Shown here one piece after another: positions 7,720 through 14,236 of a stretch of DNA of 26,937 nt (its first letter is position 1; every line of letters starts with the position of its first letter). Source of the DNA: an uncultured Collinsella sp. (GTDB lineage: Bacteria; Actinomycetota; Coriobacteriia; Coriobacteriales; Coriobacteriaceae); the NCBI GenBank assembly GCA_902475375.1, contig CABRZC010000014.1, positions 1 to 26,937 on the forward strand. Reading direction: 5' to 3'. The translations under genes were made by a program, and so were the position numbers. The notes under the pieces were generated by a model. That model was not told the origin of the DNA. It saw nothing but the letters and a program-made list of their open reading frames with translations, and ran no database searches.

Positions 7720-8061
7720 CAAGCTGCCCCTCACCATGTCCACTACCCTGCCTTCTGTGTCGTATACGATCCGTGCCCCGCACGGAATATCGGGTTGTTC
7801 CCACCAGCTGACCTGGTATTTGACCCCACACTTGCGCACCGGGGCGTTTGCTCGGGAGGCCGCAGCCACCTTCACGACTGGCCCGCTCGCCCGCGAGGCG
7901 GTATTGCCCCAAAGAAAGTAGAACGGACGGTGCGGCTTACATCTAGGACGCGCCATGATCGCGCCGCGCGCACGCGGTCGCTTACGTGGATCCCTTTGAC
8001 CGCGTCTGTCTTGGACTAGGATGGGCATTTCGTCCGTCCGCAACCACAGCCTGGCAGGAAC
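7720..8061 (-). other. long leader of the lipoprotein gene, open in frame with it
   Basis: About 340 bases separate the best promoter (8069-8097) from the preferred start codon at 7719. The lipoprotein frame has no stop across this stretch; candidate earlier starts are ATG 7737 and ATG 7956. The hypothetical extension contains paired Trp and several Cys (CGVKYQVSWWEQPDIPC) and uses more CGG, CGA and AGG arginine codons than neighbours. A signal peptide so far inside a protein would be abnormal, so I read it as untranslated leader or a separate small product. No known riboswitch was recognised. Confidence 0.4.
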
Positions 8062-8068
8062 GTAGCGC

Positions 8069-8097
8069 ATTATAGCTAAGTTCAAGCTATAGTTTAA
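8069..8097 (-). promoter_or_regulatory. promoter with palindromic operator-like spacer, upstream of the lipoprotein gene
   Basis: On the minus strand TTAAAC (8097-8092) and a perfect TATAAT (8074-8069) are 17 bases apart. The region between and overlapping them is an inverted repeat, TATAGCT (8071-8077) and AGCTATA (8085-8091) around 7 bases, positioned like a repressor operator. Confidence 0.6.
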
Positions 8098-8168
8098 GGT
8101 TAGGGACGTTATTCGCATCGCGAGCACAGATTTCGCAGGTCGGGGCGGACCATTCGTGCCCCCATGAA

Positions 8169-8217
8169 GCCCGGAGCTCCCCCACGGGGAGCCCCGGGGC
8201 ACCCGTCTCAGGGTGCC
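8169..8217. repeat. two adjacent GC-rich hairpins beside the palindromic element
   Basis: GCTCCCC (8176-8182) pairs with GGGGAGC (8186-8192), extended outward by CCCGG (8170-8174) with CCGGG (8194-8198). Directly after, GGCACCC (8198-8204) pairs with GGGTGCC (8211-8217). No T-run follows on either strand, so these are not ordinary terminators. They abut the left end of the element at 8219. Confidence 0.5.
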
Positions 8218-8218
8218 G

Positions 8219-8435
8219 TGTGCAAAAAACGGCAAATATGAGTACTGCTACCAATTTAGTAGCAGCGTATTTCCGCCCCACGAGCCCTTTTTGAGTTCCG
8301 CACAGCCCGCTTGGCGCCAAGATATTCCACATTCGTTTATTATCTCTTCGCTGAATCCAGTTTTTCGGCCCAAGTTTCTTTATTTTTGCTGTCACTAATC
8401 TAGTAACAGTACTCATATTTGCCGTTTTTTGCACA
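8219..8435. mobile_element. ERIC/MITE-like intergenic imperfect palindrome, copy 1 (217 bp)
   Basis: The 48-base ends (8219-8266 and 8388-8435) are inverted repeats matching at 42 of 48 positions, with the outer 29 identical; each starts TGTGCAAAAAACGGC and continues AAATATGAGTACTG. Just inside each is a small hairpin with 7-base stem and 7-base loop (left 8245-8265, right 8389-8409). The 120-base interior is AT-richer than the surroundings and has no transposase. A related copy lies at 22772-23001. I see no clear target duplication. Because AAAAAA begins one end and TTTTTT closes the other, a transcript across it folds into a long stem ending in U. It could be a non-autonomous mobile element or a dispersed structured-RNA palindrome. 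Confidence 0.6.
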
Positions 8436-8470
8436 TGGCATATAAACAGACCCCCTATAAAGCCATAGTT

Positions 8471-9580
8471 TTACGCCGGCTTGAGCCCAAAGCACGCTCG
8501 GAGCGTATTCAGCAGAGCATCTTGCCTCTTTCGACGAGCCTCTACACGATTCTGATATCGTTTACCCATACGCTGGTGGATGCGCCATGCGAGCGCTTCC
8601 ATCGCTTCCATGTCGCAGAGCATCTCGTTGTTGACCGTCGCGACCTCGATTCCCATGGACGCCAAACCCGTATTGCGTTTTTCATCGTGAATGCGCCCGC
8701 CGCGAGACGAATGGCCCTGCTCACCGTTGTATTCCAGGTCAAACCGAGCTGCTTCCTGATAGGCATCGCAAACCGCATACGGCATCCCCGAGATCGCCTG
8801 CGCACGGTCGTTGAACTCGATCTTGTGGTCGGTCTTAAAGGGACCGCAGGCAAATCCGCCATAAGAAAACGGAAGCGAAAACATGGCAAGCATGATGCAT
8901 TCCATGGGTGAGCGCAGGTTTTCCGACAGAAAGGGGCACAGCCGCCGCAGCTGCTTGGCCGCGCTCCCCTTGCATGCCGCAAGGTAATCTGCCAGGCGAT
9001 CGGGCGTCAGCACTGGCTCGACCTCAAAGTAGCCCACATCTGACGGCTGGTCCTTATCCTTTGCAAGCCTGTTCACGGTAGGCGAGCTGTAAGGGGGCAG
9101 ATACTGCCCGCGATCGCTCAGCGAAATCTTGGAGCACAGCTCCTGGGCCAGGGCAAACGCCTGGATGCAGCCGACCTCGCGCGCGATGGCAACACAAAGG
9201 GCCTCGGGAGATAGACTGTACACCCCCGGTTCCACCTCTAGACTCGAGCCGGCGGGCAACCCGGAACACACGGACCAGCTCACGCCAGGGATGCGGCGGC
9301 GCTGCGCCGCAGACCCCACCAGCAGGCACAAGTCTTCTTGGACCTCGCCACTCACGGCCCCGATCCGCACCAAATCGGGAAGATAGATGTCCTCGGCCGA
9401 GGGAGACGATGTATGCAGCACACGGCGCTCTTCATCGGGATAGAGGTCTCTCCAGCTGATGTAACCCATTTGTCGGCGCTCGGCGCGCATCATGCGCAGC
9501 GCCGAGGCACCGGTCAGGACTACGGAGGCCGCCAGTTGCTCGCTTGTCGGCTCGATGCGCCGCGCTATCTTCACTGCCAC
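8471..9580 (-). CDS. AbiEi/DUF559-like protein with putative VSR-fold nuclease domain
   Basis: 369 residues from GTG 9580, which has AGGGGG 7 bases before it and starts 11 bases after the comF stop; the upstream TTG at 9598 overlaps comF and lacks a site. The N-terminus (ASVVLTGASALRMMR) resembles the AbiEi antitoxin-type region. The C-terminal part has the DUF559-like pattern: LRSPMECIMLAMF, then YAVCDAYQEAARFDLEYNGEQGHSS, then HDEKRNTGLASMGIEVATVNN, as in very-short-patch-repair-type nucleases where an E-x-[DN]-G-x-x-H stretch and later D-x-x-R are typical. Nuclease activity is inferred from this pattern only. Such proteins occur as orphans in many Actinomycetota. A defence or toxin-antitoxin role is possible; no partner gene is adjacent. 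Confidence 0.5.
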   Translation of the reverse strand: MAVKIARRIEPTSEQLAASVVLTGASALRMMRAERRQMGYISWRDLYPDEERRVLHTSSPSAEDIYLPDLVRIGAVSGEVQEDLCLLVGSAAQRRRIPGVSWSVCSGLPAGSSLEVEPGVYSLSPEALCVAIAREVGCIQAFALAQELCSKISLSDRGQYLPPYSSPTVNRLAKDKDQPSDVGYFEVEPVLTPDRLADYLAACKGSAAKQLRRLCPFLSENLRSPMECIMLAMFSLPFSYGGFACGPFKTDHKIEFNDRAQAISGMPYAVCDAYQEAARFDLEYNGEQGHSSRGGRIHDEKRNTGLASMGIEVATVNNEMLCDMEAMEALAWRIHQRMGKRYQNRVEARRKRQDALLNTLRACFGLKPA

Positions 9581-9591
9581 AAAGCCACCCC

Positions 9592-10398
9592 CTACCAAAC
9601 GCGTGCGATAGCGAGGCCATCGACTGCTGCGGCGCCGGCACGCTTGAGCTCCGCCGAGGCCGCCGCCATGGTCGCGCCCGTGGTAATGACATCATCGATG
9701 AGCAGCAGGCGGCAGCCGCGCACATCCTCGACCGTCTCGTACATGCCCCGGGCATGTTCCCGGCGCTCATCGCGACCGAGCTCTCGCTGGTCACCGTGAC
9801 CGTATTTGACCAGGGCGTCGAGCAAAGACACACCCGAAAGATCGCAAAACGAGCGCGCGATTGCTTCCATATGGTCGAATCCACGCCGCCGAAACGCCGC
9901 CGCAGTCGCGGGCACAAACACCACCGCGTCCGCACCGGACAGCACACCGCCGTAGCGATCGGGGGCTGCCGCCTGGGCATGCAAGGCGGTGTCGTAGAGT
10001 AGCTCCGCCAGATACGGTGCCAGACGGCGCTCGCCCGCATCCTTGTACGCCTTGATGATGCGCGGCAGCGGATGTGCGTAGACGGCACACGCCAGACAGC
10101 GATCGAGCGCCTCGGCCATTGCCGAAGACGCGCCCTCGACCGAACACTCGGTACACAGCAAATCCCCAAACGGGGCGCCGCATCGGATGCAGCTATGGCA
10201 CGGGTCGATGAGTGCGAGCGATGCCAGACAATCCTGGCAGATCAGCGCACCGGAACGCTCGCAGCCGGCGCATCGCGTAGGCGACAACGCCTCGAGCGCC
10301 TCGTATGTCGCGTGCTCGGCAAGCGGTAGCAATTCGTCCGCAAACGGTAGGACACCTGCGTCCTGCAAGCGAGTCAATACGTTCAGATGTCTCTTCAT
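9592..10398 (-). CDS. comF: ComF-family phosphoribosyltransferase-like protein
   Basis: 268 residues. An N-terminal zinc-binding region carries CxxC pairs: CAGC with CQDC, then CHSC, CGAP and CTEC (about residues 43-84). A phosphoribosyltransferase fold follows, ending with the PRPP-binding loop LLLIDDVITTGAT (about 230-242). ComFC/GntX proteins of this form are linked to DNA uptake and DNA repair in several bacteria; the exact reaction is unknown. The arginine-rich RRRGFDHMEAIAR segment is also typical. The ATG at 10398 follows AGGGAGG by 8 bases, but this ribosome site is inside a 12-bp hairpin. The next gene starts 11 bases after its stop. No other competence genes are in view. Confidence 0.85.
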   Translation of the reverse strand: MKRHLNVLTRLQDAGVLPFADELLPLAEHATYEALEALSPTRCAGCERSGALICQDCLASLALIDPCHSCIRCGAPFGDLLCTECSVEGASSAMAEALDRCLACAVYAHPLPRIIKAYKDAGERRLAPYLAELLYDTALHAQAAAPDRYGGVLSGADAVVFVPATAAAFRRRGFDHMEAIARSFCDLSGVSLLDALVKYGHGDQRELGRDERREHARGMYETVEDVRGCRLLLIDDVITTGATMAAASAELKRAGAAAVDGLAIARVW

Positions 10399-10401
10399 GA
10401 C

Positions 10402-10437
10402 ACAACCCTCCCTACGCGAAGGCGAAGGGAGGGTTGT
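10402..10437 (-). promoter_or_regulatory. hairpin sequestering the comF ribosome binding site
   Basis: ACAACCCTCCCT (10426-10437 read on minus) pairs perfectly over 12 bp with AGGGAGGGTTGT (10402-10413 read on minus). The loop can form a further CGC-CUUC-GCG mini-stem. The 3' arm contains the comF Shine-Dalgarno sequence. No U-tract follows, so a plain terminator is unlikely; translational control fits better. Confidence 0.6.
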
Positions 10438-10449
10438 CGGTGTAGAGCC

Positions 10450-10455
10450 ATGATA
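10450..10455 (-). promoter_or_regulatory. candidate -10 element before comF
   Basis: On minus, GGGTATCATGGCT carries TATCAT at 10455-10450. The same 13 bases occur before tmk (14047-14059 area). No convincing -35 is seen here, so this is tentative. Confidence 0.3.
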
Positions 10456-10499
10456 CCCAGAGGTGCTGGGGTCAGGCGGGTTACATCCGCTTACGGACG

Positions 10500-12194
10500 T
10501 TATTCGCCGGCAGGCGGTTGCGGTGCGGACGAGGTGTGGGTCGAGCCTTCACCACCGTCCTGGCGCGGCTTGCGGGAGCGACGGCGACGGCGGCGCTTTT
10601 GACCCTGGTCGGTCGAGCCCTCGCCACCGCGATCCTCACGCGGTTCGCGCTCATCGCGAGTACCGCCGCGCGAAGCCTTGGCGGCAGCTCCTCCACCATC
10701 GCCGGGGCGACGGCGCGTGACCTTGACTTCTCCATCCGAAACCTGATCGGCCACAGAAGGAACCGAGGGCTTCTGCTGCGTGCCCGAGAAATGGCGACGG
10801 CGCGGACGTGACGCCCGCTCCTCCTCGCCACGCGGCTTGCCGCCCTTGTCGGCAGGCGCGTCGGAGGCCGAGGCGTCCTTGGGAGCGGCACCGGCCTCGC
10901 GAGCGGCTGCGGCGCGGAAGGCGTCCTCGCGCTCCTCGCTCGACAGGTGACGGCGACGACGGCGCGTGGGGTTCATGCCACCGCCGCGGTTTTGCTGCTG
11001 GGGCTGCTGAGCCTCGCGTTCGCGGGAAGCGTTCTTGCCCGCGGCCTCGCCATTGTCGACGGACGCCGCGCGCTTGCGGCGGCGACGGCCACCGGCTGCC
11101 TCCTCGGCCTCGGGTGCCTCGGCCTTGCCGCGGCCCTTTCCACGGCCACGGCCCTCGCCCTGGCCCTGAGCAGCGCGAGCATCGGATTCGGCATCGCGAC
11201 GACGGCGCTTGGGCATCGATGTGCCGGCCAGACGATCGGCGCTCGACAGGCCATCGCCCACGTCGACGCCGTTCTCGCGATCGAGTTCCATGAGCGCCAG
11301 GCGCATCTCGGGCGACTCGATGCGCTCGAGCACGTCACGCGTCACGCAGTCGGGGCGGCAGTTGCAGCCCTGCTCGGCGGCCTTCTTTTTGCAGCCCTCC
11401 GAGCACGTCATATCGGCCAGGTTGACCTTAAAGACTTTGCCGTTCTCCAGGCGCAGCACCAGCTGCTCACGCGGCGTGTCATATTCCTGGATACGCGCCT
11501 TGCCGAGCGGCGTATCGATGAGCGTCTTCTTTTTGGGCGCGCGGCTCTTAAAGTCCTTGTACGCCTCGAACTCATAGCGCAGGCAGCACATCAGGCGGCC
11601 GCAAACGCCGCTGATCTTGGACGAGTTGAGCGGCAGGTCCTGCTCTTTTGCCATGCGAATCGAGACGGGCTCAAACTGTCCGCCAAAGCGCGTGCAGCAG
11701 AGCTCCTGTCCGCATTGGGCATAGCCGCCCACCAGGCGGGTCTCATCGCGCACGCCGATCTGACGCATGTCGACGCGAATGTGCAGCGTCGAGGACAGGT
11801 CCTTGACGAGCTGACGAAAATCGACGCGTTCCTCGGCCGCAAAGTAGAACACGGCCTTCTCGCCGCCAAACAGGTACTCGACGCCGACCGGCTTCATCTC
11901 GAGGTCGAGCTCTTTGACGAGACGGCGGAAATCGACCATCGCCTCGTCGCCCTGGATGGCCAGGTCGTCGGCAAGCTGCAGGTCGATGTCGCTCGCCACG
12001 CGCAGCACGGGCTTGAGCGGCTGGCCGATCTCATCTTGCGGCACCTCGAAGGGATCGGCCGTGACCAGGCCGATCTCGGTTCCGCGCTCGGTGGAGCAAA
12101 TGGCATAATCGGCCTCGAGGATATCCAGATCCTGCGGGTCAAACCACAGGTCGCGCGAGGCGTAGGTAAACTTAACGGGTACGACTAACGGCAT
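10500..12194 (-). CDS. ricT: PSP1/RicT (YaaT)-like protein with long arginine-rich tail
   Basis: 564 residues. Residues 1-290 are a RicT/PSP1 protein, whose relatives act with RicA and RicF in RNA maturation in Bacillus. The conserved cysteines for iron-sulfur binding are present: C161, C166, C167, then C198, C203, C204 (GVCGRLMCCLRYE). A further Cys group at 264-283 (CSEGC, CNCRPDC) is less usual. Residues 327-564 form a disordered basic tail absent from the family core, containing SMPKRRRR, PTRRRRRHLSS, SRPRRRHFS and QKRRRRRRSRKPR, between acidic and Gly-rich stretches. It recalls RNA-binding tails of RNase E. Its start overlaps the holB end by 10 bases. RicA or RicF homologues are not in the window. 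Confidence 0.85.
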   Translation of the reverse strand: MPLVVPVKFTYASRDLWFDPQDLDILEADYAICSTERGTEIGLVTADPFEVPQDEIGQPLKPVLRVASDIDLQLADDLAIQGDEAMVDFRRLVKELDLEMKPVGVEYLFGGEKAVFYFAAEERVDFRQLVKDLSSTLHIRVDMRQIGVRDETRLVGGYAQCGQELCCTRFGGQFEPVSIRMAKEQDLPLNSSKISGVCGRLMCCLRYEFEAYKDFKSRAPKKKTLIDTPLGKARIQEYDTPREQLVLRLENGKVFKVNLADMTCSEGCKKKAAEQGCNCRPDCVTRDVLERIESPEMRLALMELDRENGVDVGDGLSSADRLAGTSMPKRRRRDAESDARAAQGQGEGRGRGKGRGKAEAPEAEEAAGGRRRRKRAASVDNGEAAGKNASREREAQQPQQQNRGGGMNPTRRRRRHLSSEEREDAFRAAAAREAGAAPKDASASDAPADKGGKPRGEEERASRPRRRHFSGTQQKPSVPSVADQVSDGEVKVTRRRPGDGGGAAAKASRGGTRDEREPREDRGGEGSTDQGQKRRRRRRSRKPRQDGGEGSTHTSSAPQPPAGE

Positions 12195-13312
12195 TTCAGT
12201 GCCTTCCTGATATCGAACAGCATGACCTCGATGGCCAGCTGGGGAGTAACGTTTCTGGCGATGTTGCGCTCAGCCGTGGCAACCGCCTCGAGCGCCTGGG
12301 TGGCACCCGCAACATTGGTCGCAGCGGCAAGCCGACCGATCGTGTCGCGCACGTCCTCGTTCACCACGTCGGCTGCCTCGTCCTGAAGTGTCAGCAGCAC
12401 GTCGCGCATGAGCGTCCGCGCGCTCGCCAGCGCTTCCATGATACCCGAACGCTCGCGCGCGTTGAGTTCGCGCTTGTTGCGGTCCTCAAGCTGCTTCAAT
12501 GCTCCACGCGACAGGTAGTCGGCGTTTTGCTCGAGTACCTTTTCCTGCGTGGACTTGACCTCGGCAAGCGGCGCCTTGACGGCGACGATGAGCGACTTGG
12601 CGCGACTGAGCACGTCGGCCTCGTCGGCGGCAATGAGTGAGTCGATGGCACGGACCATCTGACGGCGGGCGTCCTGGCGCTCGGCGCTCTTGAGGAACTC
12701 GATGCCGCGTGTGGGGCTTCCCGCCACGGCGACCGCCATGCGGCAACGCGCAGGGTCCTGACCGGTGGCGCGGCTCACGGCCTGCGCGGCGACGGCGGGC
12801 GACACCAGCCGAAACGGCACGCACTGGCAACGACTCACGATAGTGGGCAGCATCACGTCGGCCGAGGTGCCCAGCAAGATAAACATAACGCCCTCGGGCG
12901 GCTCCTCGAGCGTTTTGAGCAGTGCGTTGGCGGTGTTGGCACGCAGTTGCTCGGCACGGTCGATGATGTAGACCTTGGCGTTGGCACGGATGGGCGCCAG
13001 TGGCACGTCATCGAGCAGCTCGCGGGTCTGGGCAATGAGGTAACCCGTGGCGCTCTCGGGCGTGTAATAGTGCACGTCGGGGTGCGTATGGCGGGCGACG
13101 CGCACGCAGCTATCGCATGAGCCGCAGCCATCCTGCTCGCACAGGAAGGCTTGGGCGAGCGCCCACGCGGCGTCGAGCTTGCCCGCGCCGGGAGCGCCCA
13201 AAAACAGGTAGGCGTGCGATGCGCGACCGCTAGCGACGGCATTGGTCAAAAAGTCACGCACGCGCTCTTGGGTGTCGAGCTTGGCCAGCAGGCTTGCCTG
13301 AGCGGGGGCCAT
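12185..13312 (-). CDS. holB: DNA polymerase III clamp-loader subunit delta'
   Basis: 375 residues. Part of the clamp loader that places the sliding clamp on DNA. The N-terminal AAA+ domain shows HAYLFLGAPGAGKLD (a Walker A with Leu where Ser/Thr is usual, fitting the non-hydrolysing delta' subunit), the zinc module C-x8-C-x2-C-x2-C type (CEQDGCGSCDSC), the NALLKTLEEPP helix and sensor motif VSRCQ. The C-terminal half is helical as expected for the collar. The ATG at 13312 follows AAGGAGG by 9 bases and lies one base after the tmk stop; an upstream TTG at 13333 would lack a site. Gene order tmk-holB-ricT is widely conserved and supports the call. Confidence 0.9.
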   Translation of the reverse strand: MAPAQASLLAKLDTQERVRDFLTNAVASGRASHAYLFLGAPGAGKLDAAWALAQAFLCEQDGCGSCDSCVRVARHTHPDVHYYTPESATGYLIAQTRELLDDVPLAPIRANAKVYIIDRAEQLRANTANALLKTLEEPPEGVMFILLGTSADVMLPTIVSRCQCVPFRLVSPAVAAQAVSRATGQDPARCRMAVAVAGSPTRGIEFLKSAERQDARRQMVRAIDSLIAADEADVLSRAKSLIVAVKAPLAEVKSTQEKVLEQNADYLSRGALKQLEDRNKRELNARERSGIMEALASARTLMRDVLLTLQDEAADVVNEDVRDTIGRLAAATNVAGATQALEAVATAERNIARNVTPQLAIEVMLFDIRKALKCR

Positions 13313-13313
13313 G

Positions 13314-13997
13314 TTACTCGGCCTCCTTGGCAAGCGCGGCGGCGACGGCTTCCTGCGGAATGTCGAGACCGTACGCGCGAACCTGCTCGACCGTCTTCTC
13401 GAAGACTTCCTCGACGGTCGTAGTGGCGTCGATGAGCTTTACGCGGTCTGGCTCCTCGGCAGCAATGGCACAAAATCCCTGGTACACACGCTCCTGGAAT
13501 GCCATGCCCTTAGCCTCCATGCGATCTGCCGCGCCACGGGCTGCCATGCGTAGCGCCGCCTGCTCGGGCGTGATGTGGTAGACGAGCGTGAGCGCCGGGT
13601 GCGTTCCCGCGACGGCCAGGTTGTTGGCGTCGCGCACCATCTGGCGGTCGAGGCCATCGGCAAACGCCTGGTAGCAGGTCGTGGAATCGTAGAAGCGATC
13701 GCACAGGACCACCTTGCCGGCCGCAAGGGCGGGGGCTATGACCTCGTGTACCAGCTGGGCACGCGCAGCCTCGTAGAGCAGCAACTCGCAGGTGTCGCCC
13801 ATCGCCATATTGGCGGGGTCGAGCAGCAGGGCGCGGATCTTTTCGCTGATGGCGGTGCCGCCCGGTTCGCGCAGGCTCACAACCTGGTGGCCAGCGAGCT
13901 CGAGCGCGCGGGCAAGCAGGCGCGCCTGCGTGGACTTGCCGGCACCGTCGACGCCCTCGAGCGTGATAAAGCTATGTTGAGCAGGCTCAAAAGCCAT
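13314..13997 (-). CDS. tmk: thymidylate kinase
   Basis: 227 residues, normal for the family. It phosphorylates dTMP to dTDP with ATP. P-loop GVDGAGKST (15-23), the REPGGTAISEKIR substrate region, and DRFYDSTTCYQAFADGLD (99-116; the D-R-[YF]-x-x-S signature) are all present. The lid region near RMAARGAADRME carries arginines. GGAAGGGG precedes the ATG by 8 bases. It opens the tmk-holB-ricT group, probably from the promoter at 14050-14079. Confidence 0.95.
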   Translation of the reverse strand: MAFEPAQHSFITLEGVDGAGKSTQARLLARALELAGHQVVSLREPGGTAISEKIRALLLDPANMAMGDTCELLLYEAARAQLVHEVIAPALAAGKVVLCDRFYDSTTCYQAFADGLDRQMVRDANNLAVAGTHPALTLVYHITPEQAALRMAARGAADRMEAKGMAFQERVYQGFCAIAAEEPDRVKLIDATTTVEEVFEKTVEQVRAYGLDIPQEAVAAALAKEAE

Positions 13998-14049
13998 GGG
14001 CGCAGCCCCTTCCTACAAGGCGCGTAAATGCAGATATATCAACCAAGCC

Positions 14050-14079
14050 ATGATACCCCAGTGCTCGGCGCGTCCCCAA
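14050..14079 (-). promoter_or_regulatory. candidate promoter of tmk-holB-ricT
   Basis: On minus, TTGGGG (14079-14074) and TATCAT (14055-14050) are 18 bases apart, about 50 bases before the tmk start. The GGGTATCATGGCT core is repeated upstream of comF. Confidence 0.4.
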
Positions 14080-14101
14080 TGGCTAAAGGTGTCTTTCCAA
14101 A

Positions 14102-14166
14102 GTTGCGGTGAAATAGGGACTGATTGAAGCTCTGAGACCGCCAAACAGTCCCTATTTCACCGCAAC
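14102..14166. repeat. 20-bp perfect inverted repeat with TAGGGAC core (REP-like)
   Basis: GTTGCGGTGAAATAGGGACT (14102-14121) is repeated as its exact complement at 14147-14166 around a 25-base loop. It lies between the divergent tmk and zinc-ribbon genes, upstream of both promoters. No U-tract follows. The TAGGGAC heptamer recurs in the inverted repeat at 15239-15296 and singly at 8101-8107. Confidence 0.7.
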
Positions 14167-14193
14167 GTATGATGGGGAATTTTGGATGCTGGG

Positions 14194-14199
14194 TATAAT
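14194..14199 (+). promoter_or_regulatory. -10 element of the zinc-ribbon gene
   Basis: A perfect TATAAT stands 37 bases before the start codon at 14237. No good -35 hexamer is present at the usual distance, so an activator or weak promoter is possible. Confidence 0.45.
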
Positions 14200-14236
14200 C
14201 GTCGTATTGCATTGAAATGTGGCGAAAGGAGTGGCA

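Noticed and set aside
8087..8434. 115-codon minus frame through element copy 1, and short frames beginning ATGAGTACTG in each element end
   Set aside because: No ribosome site precedes them; differences between copies preserve hairpin pairing better than protein sequence, and the frames run out at different lengths.
10947..12188. 413-codon plus frame opposite ricT
   Set aside because: It is the complement of a gene with the conserved RicT cysteines and a coupled overlap with holB.
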